This document shows positions 1-11,861 of a stretch of DNA of 64,000 nt, piece by piece. Position 1 is the first letter of the stretch. Each line of letters opens with the position of its first letter. The DNA comes from Caprella mutica. Lineage: Eukaryota; Arthropoda; Malacostraca; Amphipoda; Caprellidae. Position numbers and translations under genes: made by a program. Location: contig CANNZV010002351.1 in the NCBI GenBank assembly GCA_947561585.1, positions 38,307-102,306 of the forward strand, written 5' to 3'. The notes under the pieces were generated by a model that was not told the origin of the DNA, did no database searches, and saw nothing but the letters and a program-made list of their open reading frames with translations.

Positions 1-376
1 TGAACATAACATAAGGAAATGAATGAATAAAAATAACATAGTTTATGTTCAATTGTTTTCTTTCAAAAGTTAGGCAAAGAAAACTAACTCGTAAGGGTAA
101 CTACAATATTCACTGATGTTTAATGAAATGTAAAATATATATAATACACTGATGTTTAGTGAACGTAAAATATATATATGTGTGTTTGTAAGTTAAGAGT
201 AATAAAGAAAATTATGTTAACTAACTCTTATAATTTTAGATGAAATGTAAATTGTAATGTAATGGTAGATAAGTAATCTATGTAGCCCTTACATGTAAGT
301 TACTATTATCAACTAGTAAAATTCACCTGTTATTGCATAATACGGAAGGCACTTATTCACACGAAAGAGAGCTAAA
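1..376. other. AT-rich intergenic sequence
   Basis: No coding or structured signal was recognised here. The stretch is AT-rich and leads into the foldback element that starts at 377. Confidence 0.4.
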
Positions 377-1249
377 GGGGACCGCCCCCAAAATTTTGAA
401 AAAAATTTATTATTGAAGTTATGGTTCTGAAACCTTTTATGTATATATAAAATTGAATTATCTATCGTTTTTGTTCATGACATTTTTTCGATTAGACCCA
501 TAGAAAACGAGTTATTCGAATTTCGAACAAATTTCGAACCATTTTCAAAAAAACCCCACCTGTTTTTTGGTTGAAGCTAGAGCATTGCGGTTTTTTGCAT
601 TCGATTCTCCATACTGATATCTACAATATGATTTTCTTCGATTTTTGATTTTCGAATGGGTTTTCTAAATTTCGATTTTTTCATAAAAAGTAAACCAAAA
701 ATTTTGAAAAAAATTTTTGGTCGGAAAATATTTTCTATAACAAATTCGAAAATCAAATATCAAAGAAAATCATTTTGTAGATATCATTATGGACTATCGA
801 ATGCAAAAAACTGCAATGCTCTAGCTTCAACCAAAAAACAGGTGGGATCTTTTGAATTACAAGATTTGTAGCTATCAAAATTAGTAGGAATTTCCTTTCA
901 AAGTTTGATGATCTGACACGCAGCGTCCATCCACTTCGAAGGTTTAGGGGCAACTGGCTAATCTCTCTTTGCATTCATTGGTGTGTGCGTGGTACACGGG
1001 TATGTTAGATACCAGATATAGTGATATAATTAGTTATTACGAATTATAATTGGCTGAGAGATAGTTTTTAGAGTACACATTGACTCCCTACCACCCGGCC
1101 CACTTTTTCCTTTCTCCCCTCTCCCCAGGGGGTTAGAGTAAAACGAGACTTCTGATATTTTGCACACACTATAAGAAGGTTATAAAGCAACTATTTACAC
1201 AATAAAAAAAAAAAGATAAAATTTTGAGATTTCCTCGGAGGCGGTCCCC
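377..1249. mobile_element. Foldback/MITE-like element, copy 1
   Basis: The ends are inverted: GGGGACCGCC at the left and GGCGGTCCCC at the right, each flanked by TAAA (373-376 and 1250-1253), which reads as a 4-bp target duplication. Inside lies a long imperfect palindrome: roughly 557-655 (CCCACCTGTTTTTTGG onward) is repeated inverted at roughly 745-845. No transposase was found, so it is non-autonomous. A second member in opposite orientation lies at 22,375-23,186. The TTAA-like target hints at a piggyBac- or Kolobok-type parent; that assignment is inference. Short frames inside it are read-through of the palindrome, not genes. Confidence 0.7.
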
Positions 1250-1253
1250 TAAA

Positions 1254-2550
1254 GTCAAAGAACCATCCATCTGACGATTATGGGCAAGACGACGGTTGAA
1301 GGTGAATTACTTAATTTTACTATGAATTAACGCTATAGAAGTGAAAATCTTGAAAAGTAACGTAACAGTAAAAAAACACAACAGTTTTCATTGAGTCCAA
1401 GATTTTCATTAACCTAGTTTTAAGTAAAGAATATGTTATATATATAACTAACCCCTTCTTTACAGTTTTATAATAATAGGAATATGTATTGTAAACTGAA
1501 TGAGGTATGTTTTGAATTGAGTATTATGCGAGATATATATTTTGTCAAACTTTAATATTATCTGAAGAATTATAATAATAATATAATATTAACAATTTTG
1601 TATAGAATCATTGTACAAAATTTTGGAACTAATTAAAACAATCATGTTTAGCAAAAAGTAAAATTAGTAACACAATCCTTCAACTGTAAGTCTAAAAATA
1701 ATAGTTAGGTAAAAATATAATCCAAATGTTTAATGCTGTATATTAATACAATTGTTTCTTATTTTCAAAACTTGAAAAAAACATCACGAGAACTGGCGCA
1801 GAGCAATAATAGTAACTTGTTGATACGAAAAGGACGATCAGGCTGAGCCACATTTGGTGACAACGTTACAGACACACTAGGTTACTTCACAAACCATTGC
1901 CCTGCAGACTGGGTGAAAACTTTCGTTTCACTGGAAACCAGCAAGAAGCGAATTCACGTGGGGGCTTCAACTCTCATGTTCCTACTATGAGGAATTTCCT
2001 CTGACGGCACTGACATTTAGATCATTTCACTTTAATCTAATTATTTTAAATAATAAGTCGGATAATGATTTCGGATTATTACTTTAGTCTAATTTAATTT
2101 AGAATTTCTGAATTCTTATTCTACTTTAGATTTCAGTACTTTGAATTTACTTTATAGAAAGTTTAACTTTTAATTTCTTATTGAAATATTCATGTTATGA
2201 GCATTTAATCATTGATGTTTATTTGAAAATTAATTCTTTAAAGATTACTTAGATAGAATTTCTATTTTTTGAGTTTTGAAATTACTTTAAGTATTCGAAG
2301 TTGAACATTTTGATTTAAAGTTACATTTAATTTCCTTAGATATTGTTACAAAAATCTTAATATGTTATTCAACATAGATAAGAAAATAGGTTATGTAAGG
2401 TTTACAATAGTATAGATAAATACTACCCAATAACTTAGCTCGTATAATATTACATAACGTAACTAATAAAGAAATTACTTATACTTATATATTTTGAAAT
2501 GAATATTTTGGAATTAAAATTAACTTTAACGAAGTTTCTATTTTGATGTA
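1254..2550. other. Gene-free intergenic stretch
   Basis: Mostly AT-rich sequence. A more balanced island at about 1,780-2,020 could be a relic of an old repeat or exon, but no frame across it looks coding. Nothing else was recognised. Confidence 0.35.
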
Positions 2551-3318
2551 AGATTATATTCATTTGAGATATGAAAATTAACTAAGTTCTATTGACTATA
2601 TAGATTATATTCATTTGAGATATAAAAAATTACCTAAGTTCTATTGACTACAGCTTATATTCATTTGAGATATAAAAAATTAACTAAGTTCTATTGACTA
2701 CAGCTTATATTCATTTGAGATATAAAAAATTAACTAAGTTCTATTGACTACAGCTTATATTCATTTGAGATATAAAAAAATAACTAAGTTCTATTGACTA
2801 CAGCTTATATTCATTTGAGATATAAAAAATTAACTAAGTTCTATTGACTATAGATTATATTCATTTGAGATATAAAAAATTAACTAAGTTCTATTGACTA
2901 TAGATTATATTCATTTGAGATATAAAAAATTAACTAAGTTCTATTGACTATAGATTATATTCATTTGAGATATAAAAAATTAACTAAGTTCTATTGACTA
3001 TAGATTATATTCATTTGAGATATAAGAAATTAACTAAGTTCTATTGACTATAGATTATATTCATTTGAGATATAAGAAATTAACTAAGTTCTATTGACTA
3101 TAGATTATATTCATTTGAGATATAAAAGAAATTAACTAAGTTCTATTGACTATAGATTATATTCATTTGAGATATAAAAAATTAACTAAGTTCTATTGAC
3201 TATAGATTATATTCATTTGAGATATAAAAAATTAACTAAGTTCTATTGACTATAGCTTATATTCATTTGAGATATAAAAGAAATTAACTAAGTTCTATTG
3301 ACTATAGATTATATTCAT
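2551..3318. repeat. 50-bp minisatellite, about 15 copies
   Basis: A 50-bp unit containing TTCATTTGAGATATAA and AACTAAGTTCTATTGACTA repeats head to tail. The units vary slightly (tail AGCTTATA versus AGATTATA; some units have AAGAAATT). Variants cluster in runs, which suggests local expansion. No coding potential. Confidence 0.95.
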
Positions 3319-5812
3319 GGAAATATAAAAATTATTTATGCTCTATTGATTTTAAAATTAAATTCATTTAAAAATTACTTAACTTTATTTCCGACGTTTC
3401 AAATTGCGATGCTTAAAGTAGAAGATAATAATAATAGCAGATATATAACCATATTTGTTAGCATTATAATTTTTGGTTATTGAATGAATACACATAAGTG
3501 AAATGTTTATATTTGTAACTATAATGCAGTAAAGTATTAAACGAACTTTAGATTTTGAAGAAAGAATTTGAAGGTTAATTTCATTCAATAAAATAATTTA
3601 AAAAAAATTAAGAACGACAATGGATTAGAATTGAATCACATAAATTAAGCGTAACAATAAATTTATGTTTTCAATGACTTGACATTCACTTGGAAACTAT
3701 TGTTTGAGAAAGGGAAACATAAAAATTTGATTTCTATAAATATGATGGTTTTTATTATTTTAAAATGGTTTAAAATAATTTTAGCAGTTCTAGGCTAGAT
3801 GTTTTATGATTATTCAATTTGAATTTTTGGAATTCTTCAAATCGAATTTTTTAGTATATTTTTGAATAATTATAAACAAGGTTAGATATTTGAATATCTT
3901 TATTGGTTAACTAAATTTTAATTTTAATGGGATTTATTTTTGATGTATGTTTCTGAATATGAGTAAAATAATTTATATATATATATATATAAATATTCAC
4001 TCTAATTTTGAATTAATATTGTTACCCGAGGTAGAATTCATGATTATATAAATGATTACGATTGTCTTGTCACCATACTTTTTGTACCCACAAATTTTAT
4101 GATGAAAAGACTGGTCTATTTAGCAAGTCAAATTTAAACTGAAATTCATAATACAAGAATTGAATGATTATTTTCTTTGTTTTAATAAATATAAATTGTG
4201 TTTGGGAATTTTTAAGAAATTTCATAGGATGTTTTCCGAGTGGTGTTCGATAATAAGGGTTTAGAAATTGAAATACTATAATATATATCTTTAGATATAA
4301 TCCCTTATATAGTAATCAGGTAATCCAAGAATATTGTTGTTACTAATATTTTATATCTAAGAGATGGCACTTGATGTAAGACTGGATTGAAACCGACAAG
4401 TCGGTTGAAACATGAGTGAGGGAGGGAGTGACATTAACAATCATCAATTGTTAATACACTGAAATAACTATATCTTTACTCAATCTCTTAATCTGTATAA
4501 TGTTGATAATCTTTTAATCATACACAACTGTTCGATAGGAGGAAATGCCAATTAAATTTATGATTGTGTTACTCTTGCTATGAGCTCGAATATAATTAAA
4601 AACGATTAGTTTTTGATGTGAGCCGCTAGTATAACTTGTAACTCAGAATATAACTTTATAAATTTGTAACTCAGTTATATAACTTCATGAACTTTGTAAC
4701 TCATATATATAACTTAGAAATATAACTTTGTATAGCTTGGCGCAAAATAGCAATTCTCAAGTTAGCTATTCTCAATAGCAATTCCTTATATGAATAGCTT
4801 CTAATTAAGGAACATATTCTAGAATTGGACAATATCATTTCATATTTATGTTTCACAGAAATATTGGGTATAAGGGAGTTCTATTCCTATAGATAGAATT
4901 AAAATTAGTACTTAATCAATTTAAAAGGAATTCTGCAATAACTTAAGTAAGTACTTCAATTATTCTAATTTAAATACCTAATTAATAGTTAGGAAACTTG
5001 TAACATTTCTGATCATGTATTAAGTTAACAATAGATTCTGAAATAATAATCTTTATGGTAGTTAATTTGACTGTTTATTAGAAAATCAGGTTTTACTAAA
5101 GGAATAATAGTAAAACTGTTCGATGCATATGATATTGGTATACAAAGCCATTATCACTTGCGTGTTAAATTCAAATGATGCATTGTGTGTTATTTCTCTC
5201 TGCTGTGAGTAGAAAAACACTTGTATTCACCCACTGGAAGGATTTCCACTCCTTGTCAGCCAATTAAAAGCAGTTAGCATCTAGCTAACGCGTTCTTTAG
5301 TCGATTAAGTTCATAGTTGATGGTTCAGTGCATTTCCTAGTAACGCGAACTTCGTCGGTCAGAACTTAGCTCCGCCAAGGAGAGTCGGGAGCTGGCTACT
5401 CCAACTCCCTAGTTTATTTAAAACTTGTGATTGGTGATAGAACTCTTAAAGTCCACCTTCCTTTACTTTAAAGACTTGTGAGCTGTGCCTTAGTCTTAGA
5501 ACTTTGTACTATTTCAACGTATCCAGAATAAATTCATTCAGGAACCAATCCTGTTGTTTCATTTGTCCTGTCATTTCCTAATACCTTTTGAAACAACCTT
5601 TACCATTTAGAGTCAGTTTTATAGAATTCAAATAAAGTAAATGAAAAACTTGAAGACTTAAGCTGCTCTATGGGGTAAGTTTTAATTATTCATTCAGCTA
5701 TTTTAGAACATAAGATGAAGAATAATTTAGTGACCCCCAAACGAAAGGGCAAAGGTTCAACTATGACACATTCGACAGGTCTTGAACTAGTGTTGTGAAC
5801 AGGTGTTAACAA
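3319..5812. other. Intergenic sequence with a possible LTR-like island
   Basis: AT-rich and without genes. An island at about 5,180-5,620 is less AT-rich, carries an AATAAA at about 5,528 and reads like LTR or UTR sequence. No matching second copy or flanking duplication was identified, so a solo LTR is only a possibility. A short TA microsatellite lies near 3,976. Confidence 0.35.
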
Positions 5813-6812
5813 ATAGTAACAGACAGACACCGTTTAACAGACTTTATCTCTCTCCAAAGGACAGAATTCTAAGATTCCTTTTCTTCGCTTAATTACCTGC
5901 AATTCCTTGAATTCCTCAGGTGGAGATACTAGCAATGGCTTCCCCATTCTTCTTTTGGGAATCTAATATAATTTCATAAAATTCACCTTTATTAACTTCA
6001 AATAGTTGATAATGTCTTCATATTTGGTCGTTCAATTTTTGTTAATCTGAATTTTCTTAATATAATTTATTTTGAATAAAAAATTTATATAGATTTAGCA
6101 TATTATTTATATTTTTTCATTGTCTTATTTAATTTTCTATTATTGATTTATTTTTTCCATTTTCCTTTATTTCTAATTTCATTTTCGTTTTCTTAATTCC
6201 GTTGTTTTTTCCATTTAATTGTTTTATTCTCCTTTATATTTAATTCATTAGCTCGTCAACTGAATATCCTGAGGGTTAATGTAAATAATTAAGTTAATTA
6301 AAAATAACAATACTTTATTGTTTATTGAAATTCTGTTCACATTAAAATATAATCAATACAATTTTATAATACAAATAGTTTGATTCATTAAAAGTCTATC
6401 AGTGACTTGTAGAGTATAAAAACATAAAATATAACTAAAAATACAAATCTACCTAAACATACAAAAATTATAAAACCTACCTACATATGTTACCAGTTTG
6501 AATACGTCAATGAAATAACAACAAATACAATGTAAAAACAAACATTTAACAGGACTAGGGTTTTAACGGTTAAAACACTTTATTAGAATAATAATATTAA
6601 TTATTGATGTAGATGATAATTTGAATTGATTCATGCATTACAATAATAAAATTCAATTCAAATACACCACTAATAACTATATTATAATATAATCAACTCC
6701 CTTCCATCCACATGTCCCAATCGTCGCATCCACTACCTCTTGTCCAATGTATATCAACTTCAAGGTAGAGTATTGCGCAAGTTCATTTCAAGATTAATTA
6801 TATTTTTGTAGT

Positions 6813-6996
6813 GATACACGCACATTCGAACTCACTTATGTGACCCTGCAATACAGCGACTTAAGTAGTCAATTGTACATAATGATTTGTCCATGGTTGC
6901 TTGTACAGTAAAGGGATGCCATAAACGGCTGGATAGTATATAGAGTATGTTATCTAATATTGCAGGGTCACATAAGTGCGTTCGTATGTGCGTATT
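6813..6996. mobile_element. MITE downstream of protease A
   Basis: Inverted arms: CACTTATGTGACCCTGCAAT at about 6,832 and its reverse complement at about 6,957, with outer arms resembling ATACGCACATACGAA. The element lies just past the stop codon, probably in the 3' UTR. The paralogous copy at 19,922-20,132 is about 27 bp longer, because A lost an internal piece. It was therefore present before the duplication. Confidence 0.75.
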
Positions 6997-7065
6997 TGTT
7001 TATGCGCAGACGAGTCAAAAACTCGTATCAAGGCGTAGCATACCTTGTAAGTTAGTATATCCTGC

Positions 7066-10000
7066 TCACATGCCACCCCAATCGTCGTAGTTCTCTATAA
7101 TAGTTTTCCTCATCCACTCCATGTAGTGAACCACTGATGTGTACACCGCTGGATGGTTTTCCATGCCGCACCTTTTGGTTCCGAAGGAGGTTATCCCGAG
7201 TAGGTAGTACCTGTGGTTGGCTCCTAGCTTGGTCACTGGGCTACCTGAGTCACCTGTACAGGTGTCTGAAGAATCCTCACCACCTATGCAGATCTGAGAA
7301 GATAAATACAGTTTTAATCATGGTTTCATGAATAATCTTTGTGAAAATATCTGTCATTAAAATCATCAACAGCTCATGTTCCTGATAATATAGTCTAGAG
7401 ACCTTGAATGATTTTGGCTTGAAAAAATTCATACAATGTCTATCTACAGACACTACAAATACTATTCCACTAGGGATGAACTCTTACGGCGAAGAACATT
7501 CACAGAATATCAATTTACATTCCATACTAATTATTAAAATATATAGATAACATCAAAATGAAGCTACGACATCTAAAGTTCTCTTACCTGCCCGCCATTC
7601 ACTTCGAAGTTCCTCTTGAAAAGGCTCTTACACAAGAAAGGGCTGGCGATTTTGAGGGTAACCTGCCTAAGAGTGACTGAAGCCACGGCGTTTTCAGTCA
7701 TGCCCCACCCCGTCACGGTGACGGAGGCTCCGATTCGAACATCTGAAGATGATAGTCTAGCGGGGGGCAGACACAGTGGCTTGACGTAAGCTGGGAAATG
7801 AAAACGGTAGTTTATTACTATTTTTAAAGATAAAATTTCTCCATGTTTTTTTCGGTACAATTATGTATATTATAGATATATTCTATAGTGAATGAGTGTC
7901 CTGAGTAAGAGGACTACCCCACATAGAGAACAAATTTTCTTTAGTCTGCTATAAAATAGCCATCAGTTTTCTAAAACTAATGGCCATTTATGGCAGACTA
8001 AAGAAAATTAGTTCACTATACAGGGTGGGTCAAAAAAACCGGAACCCAACTTTGATTTAATATATTTCAGAAACTACTAACATTATGATTTTTCTAAAAT
8101 CACTATTATGTTCGTCTACTTGTTTTACATAAATATTGAAAAATTCAAAAGAATTTATATGTCAATAATGATGCTACAGTGATTTCTTAGATTGTAGAAG
8201 TGACAAAGATTGTTTTAATTACAAAAAAAACGATAATCCTTTCTATTTATAACATATCATTAACAACCCATAATAAAATATATATTAAATCTTTATTTTT
8301 TCCTCACTATCTACCGAATCCCTCCACATGTCCTCCATTTCTTCCCGAATTATCTAATTCAGTCCATATTCTCATTGCTGCCATAACGATCGCTGTGCAA
8401 CATTTGCTAACTGATGTGTTCAACAATTGCATTATTGCAATAAACTATGCAAATGAGTGGACCCCAAGATCCTGGACATGACACCAGGTGTTTTTTTTTT
8501 TTATTTGGACATTGAAGAGTAAAGAGTACTCAACTCCGCCTGTAAATTTAGGACACTTGAATGAGAGAATCACAAGTGAAGTGAATTTACTCTAAGAAAA
8601 TTCTGCAATAATTAAAAGAGTTATGGCAGCTATGAGAACAAGAATTGAATTATGTCAAGAAATGGTGGACATGTGTAGAAATTAAGGATAGAATTAAGAC
8701 TAAATATTTATTTAATAATGGTTTGTTAATGATGCATTGTGAATGATTGTTGTGTTAGGTATTTCTGTTAAATAAAAAAAATGTCAGTAAATTTTTCTGT
8801 TTGTGCGCAAGCATACATTTGACACAGTTTACTATAATCACTATTGCATCAATATTGAAGAACAAATAGTTCTGAATTTTTCACCATTTATGTAAAAAAA
8901 GTAGACAAACACAACGATGATTTTAGAAAAATCATGACGTCAGTAGTTTCTGAGATATATTAAATCAAAGTTGGGTTTCGCTTTTTTTGACCCACACGTA
9001 CAGGACTCTACTTTCACTATAGATTTCCACTGTAGTTGAACACCGACAAAAAATTGTGCGTAATTACATGTTTTAACTCGACTGTTATACAGATAACTTA
9101 TTTGTTATTACATAAACAAATTGTCCCATAAAACAAAAGTCATTTGTATTTTAAATTTATAAATTTCTATTCATTGAATGCAAGTTCAATTCAATATCCA
9201 CTCTCGTTTTACAACAAAAAATTTATTAATACATGAAATAATAGATAGTGAAGTATTATCGAAAATATATAAATAGCTTAAGACCTTCCCACGTGAATAA
9301 CCGACCCATCCGATGACACAGGGTGAAAATAACGCAAGTGCTAAAATGGTCCGCTGGTAAAGCAATCATATTTTAGATTCAAAATAGAAAAACGCTTTTG
9401 TTATTTTCTCTAATTATCCGTGGGGGGGGGGGGGGGGTATGAATTTCCATGATATAAGAAGCAATTCTGCTGTTTAATTGGTGTAAAACTTTAGTCAAAT
9501 ATCTATTTTTGGATCGTTTTTCGCGTGGGAGAGTCTTAAATATAGTGTTGAATTCTATACCCCCCTCTCTCCCCCCCCCCCCCCCTTTCTAAAGTTAAGC
9601 TTCCCCCCCCCCCCCGCCCCCCCACCGCGACAAAGTATGTCAAGTGGTACTTATTGAAAGGTAAATATCTCGAAAATGTACAAAATAAAATATCAAAAAT
9701 GCACAGACGGAATATTTAAATCCGCCAAAACGTCTATTATTGTCGAGTACGGTGAATATTATCGTATTTTATCGTAAAATATCATCTTATAATTATTATT
9801 TGTGATGTTCGAATGATAGACAATATATATTTAAAAATCATGATTAAATACGATTCAATTTTCGTCAAATATTTTTATCCTCGTAGATATAGATGATAAT
9901 TTGTACAATCAATAATAATATTCCGACAAGATTATCTGCTATTTCTTGGTTAGTATTCATAGAGGCATATTCCCACCTGTATAGTTAAGTCTGCTTGCTA

Positions 10001-11750
10001 GTTTAATCAGTGCGATATCATTGTTGTAATTGAATGGTTTGCTGTAGTTAGGGTGAATGAAAGTGTCTCCAACTCCCATGGATAGAACCCTGTCCGCACA
10101 CTGTCCTCTGTAACAGTCCGGGTCCGTAGAAAGATCCCAGTCACCAACTTCAACACTTTTCCTGAAACAAGAATGAAATTATCGTACATACTTCTTGAAA
10201 AAATTCAAACTTAATGTTCATATCAAGGAGATTTAAAATGAAAGTTGAAGGTTTTCAAAAGATTTAAGTTTTCGAATAGTAATCTATCTATTTCATGACC
10301 AAGAACAGAGTTGAAAATCAGGAGTAAAATAGGAAAATTTCGACCAACTGATGATAGATAGACATTTTACAGTTCGAAAATTTGAATCCTTAATCCTTTA
10401 ACGCTCTGGACAAATGGTAGACAAGTTTATAAAATGTCCAACATGTAGAATTTCAATTAACTACTGCAGTACTCTTCTATAGTGATTGAGTTAAGATTTA
10501 CTCTTGAATAGTGAACAAATTTTCTTTTCGTCTGCCATAAAATAACCATCAGTTTTCTACAACTGATGGCAATTCATCGTAGACTAAAGAAAAAAATTTC
10601 ACTATTCAGGTTACATCCTAACTTATTCACTATAGAGGGGTACACTATAGAGGAGTTCTACTGTAATCCAATTACACATAGAATACTTTGTTCCCGGTGT
10701 GTTAGCCATGGAGTATAACTCATTCATTTCTTATAATTTAATAACTTATTCATTTCTATTAATTTAATCACTCACAAGGTCCAGCTCCCGACCTCAGCAG
10801 TGTCGAGACAATGGGCTGCTGTAACGATGTACTTGTCGTTGATCAAACTTCCAGAACAGCGAACTTCCTGAGCGGTCTGCTGGGCATCTGCATTTCAAGC
10901 ATCAATGGTTAAAAATTACTGTGATAATAAGATAAGTAAAGTGATGATAATATGTAACTTACTTTCATACTTGAGAGCAACAACCCAAGGATGTTGTCCG
11001 AACTTTGCCTCAATGCCTCCAAAAATTCTACTCTGCTTCTTCGGGATACCGCAAACTCTTGGGAAAAACCTGTCTTGTTGTCTTCTTTCATTTTCTCTTC
11101 TTTCATTTTCTCTTCTTTCATTTTCCCTTCTTTCAATTTCCCTTCTTTCATTTTCTCTTCTTTCAATTTCTCTTCTCCTATTTTGTCTTCTTCTATTTTG
11201 TCTTCTGGCTTGATTGCCAGTTTTCCCTCGCCATTTCCTCCATCTGTTTCTTGTTGGAAAGATGACATTTCCTGGATACCTTCTGGATGGTGGTGCCAAA
11301 GTGGTTGACGCCATTTCCGTTGTTGTAGGTACCAGCACATCGAACACTTCTGCATCTGGGTTTATCCGATTTGAATAATCGCAGCAGACCTGATTGAAGA
11401 TACACAATTCGAAAAGGGTAATTGGTTTCTTCGTGTAATTGATGAATAAAAAATTGAACCAAAGAATGGTCTCTAATTATAAATTTCAATTACTTGACGA
11501 TTTACAGATTCTAGATAAAATTAAGTGGTTGATTTAAAGATTCAGAATCATCCCTTCCTTTTCTTAAAGATTTATAAAAAGTTAAGTGGTCGATTTAAAG
11601 AATCAAAATCATTCCTAACCTTTGGAATCCATCCGGAGTATCCACAAATGACAGACCTGATGGCCATGTATACCCCGGGTGTTTGGTCCCTTACCATCTG
11701 CCTGAGGTGGGGGCACTGGTCTACGGTCACACACAAAGAAGGGTCACATC
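7066..11750 (-). CDS. CLIP-domain trypsin-like serine protease, copy A (5' exon not found)
   Basis: Six coding exons were deduced (5' to 3' on the minus strand): 11,620-11,750; 10,963-11,389; 10,776-10,887; 9,977-10,161; 7,588-7,790; 7,066-7,293. All junctions are GT-AG and in phase. The first carries most of a CLIP domain (CDPSLCVTVDQCP ... CGYSGWIPK) completed by VCCD in the next. A charged linker of repeated ENERR/EIERR units follows, then the activation site CGIPKKQSR/IFGG. The protease domain has His in TAAHC, Asp in NNDIALIKL and Ser in DTCTGDSGSP. Asp six residues before the Ser predicts cleavage after Arg/Lys. DPDCYRGQCA is typical of easter/prophenoloxidase-activating proteases. GDSGSP replaces the usual GDSGGP. 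The signal-peptide exon, which must end in phase 1, was not located upstream. Likely a secreted zymogen of an immune or developmental cascade (family knowledge). Confidence 0.93.
7888..8018. mobile_element. Pogo-like hairpin MITE, interrupted, intron of protease A
   Basis: It has CTATAGTGAA at the left and a strong hairpin (TTTCTTTAGTCTGC ... GCAGACTAAAGAAA) with inner arms CCATCAGTTTT/AAAACTAATGG. It is cut by the element at 8,021-8,998 and resumes at about 9,001-9,022 (CTCTACTTTCACTATAG). The uninterrupted paralogue is at about 21,030-21,183. Confidence 0.65.
8021..8998. mobile_element. Mariner-like element built as an inverted dimer of 3' ends
   Basis: It is flanked by TA on both sides (8,019-8,020; 8,999-9,000) and absent from the paralogous site at about 21,163-21,164, so the insertion is proven by comparison. 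The ends are inverted repeats of about 80 bp or more (GGGTGGGTCAAAAAAACCG). The arms look homologous well beyond the ends: each contains a decayed transposase C-terminus reading outward, RNGGHVEGF on the minus strand of the left arm (about 8,310-8,400) and RNGGHV on the plus strand of the right arm (about 8,655-8,680). No full transposase is present. Confidence 0.8.
9422..9618. repeat. Homopolymeric G and C runs in an intron
   Basis: A run of about 16 G at 9,422-9,437 is followed by several C runs at about 9,560-9,618, all in the intron between exons 4 and 5 of protease A. The paralogous intron has only one shorter C tract near 21,665. The exact lengths are likely to be unreliable in assembly. 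Confidence 0.85.
10464..10663. mobile_element. Pogo-like MITE, copy A
   Basis: The ends resemble CAGTAGAACTCC...CTATAGTGA (right end GAGGAGTTCTACTG), flanked by TA, with a central hairpin CCATCAGTTTT...AACTGATGG. It is shared with copy B (23,666-23,826), so it inserted before the duplication. The terminal sequence resembles pogo/Tigger-type elements; that assignment is inference. Confidence 0.7.
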
Positions 11751-11861
11751 CTGCAAAAAAGAGAGACTAACTGTAAGAGAGCGAATGCAATCTGAATTAT
11801 TGATTATTGTGAAAAATAAAAGTAATTGGTTTTTGAATTTCTGATATGTGGAGATATATTA

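Noticed and set aside
5180..5620. Solo LTR
   Set aside because: Composition and an AATAAA fit, but no TG...CA boundaries with flanking duplication and no second copy were found.
11005..11308. Plus-strand open frames rich in Phe/Ser/Leu opposite the protease linker exon
   Set aside because: They are shadows of the ENERR-coding repeat on the minus strand; the same occurs at 24,126-24,460.
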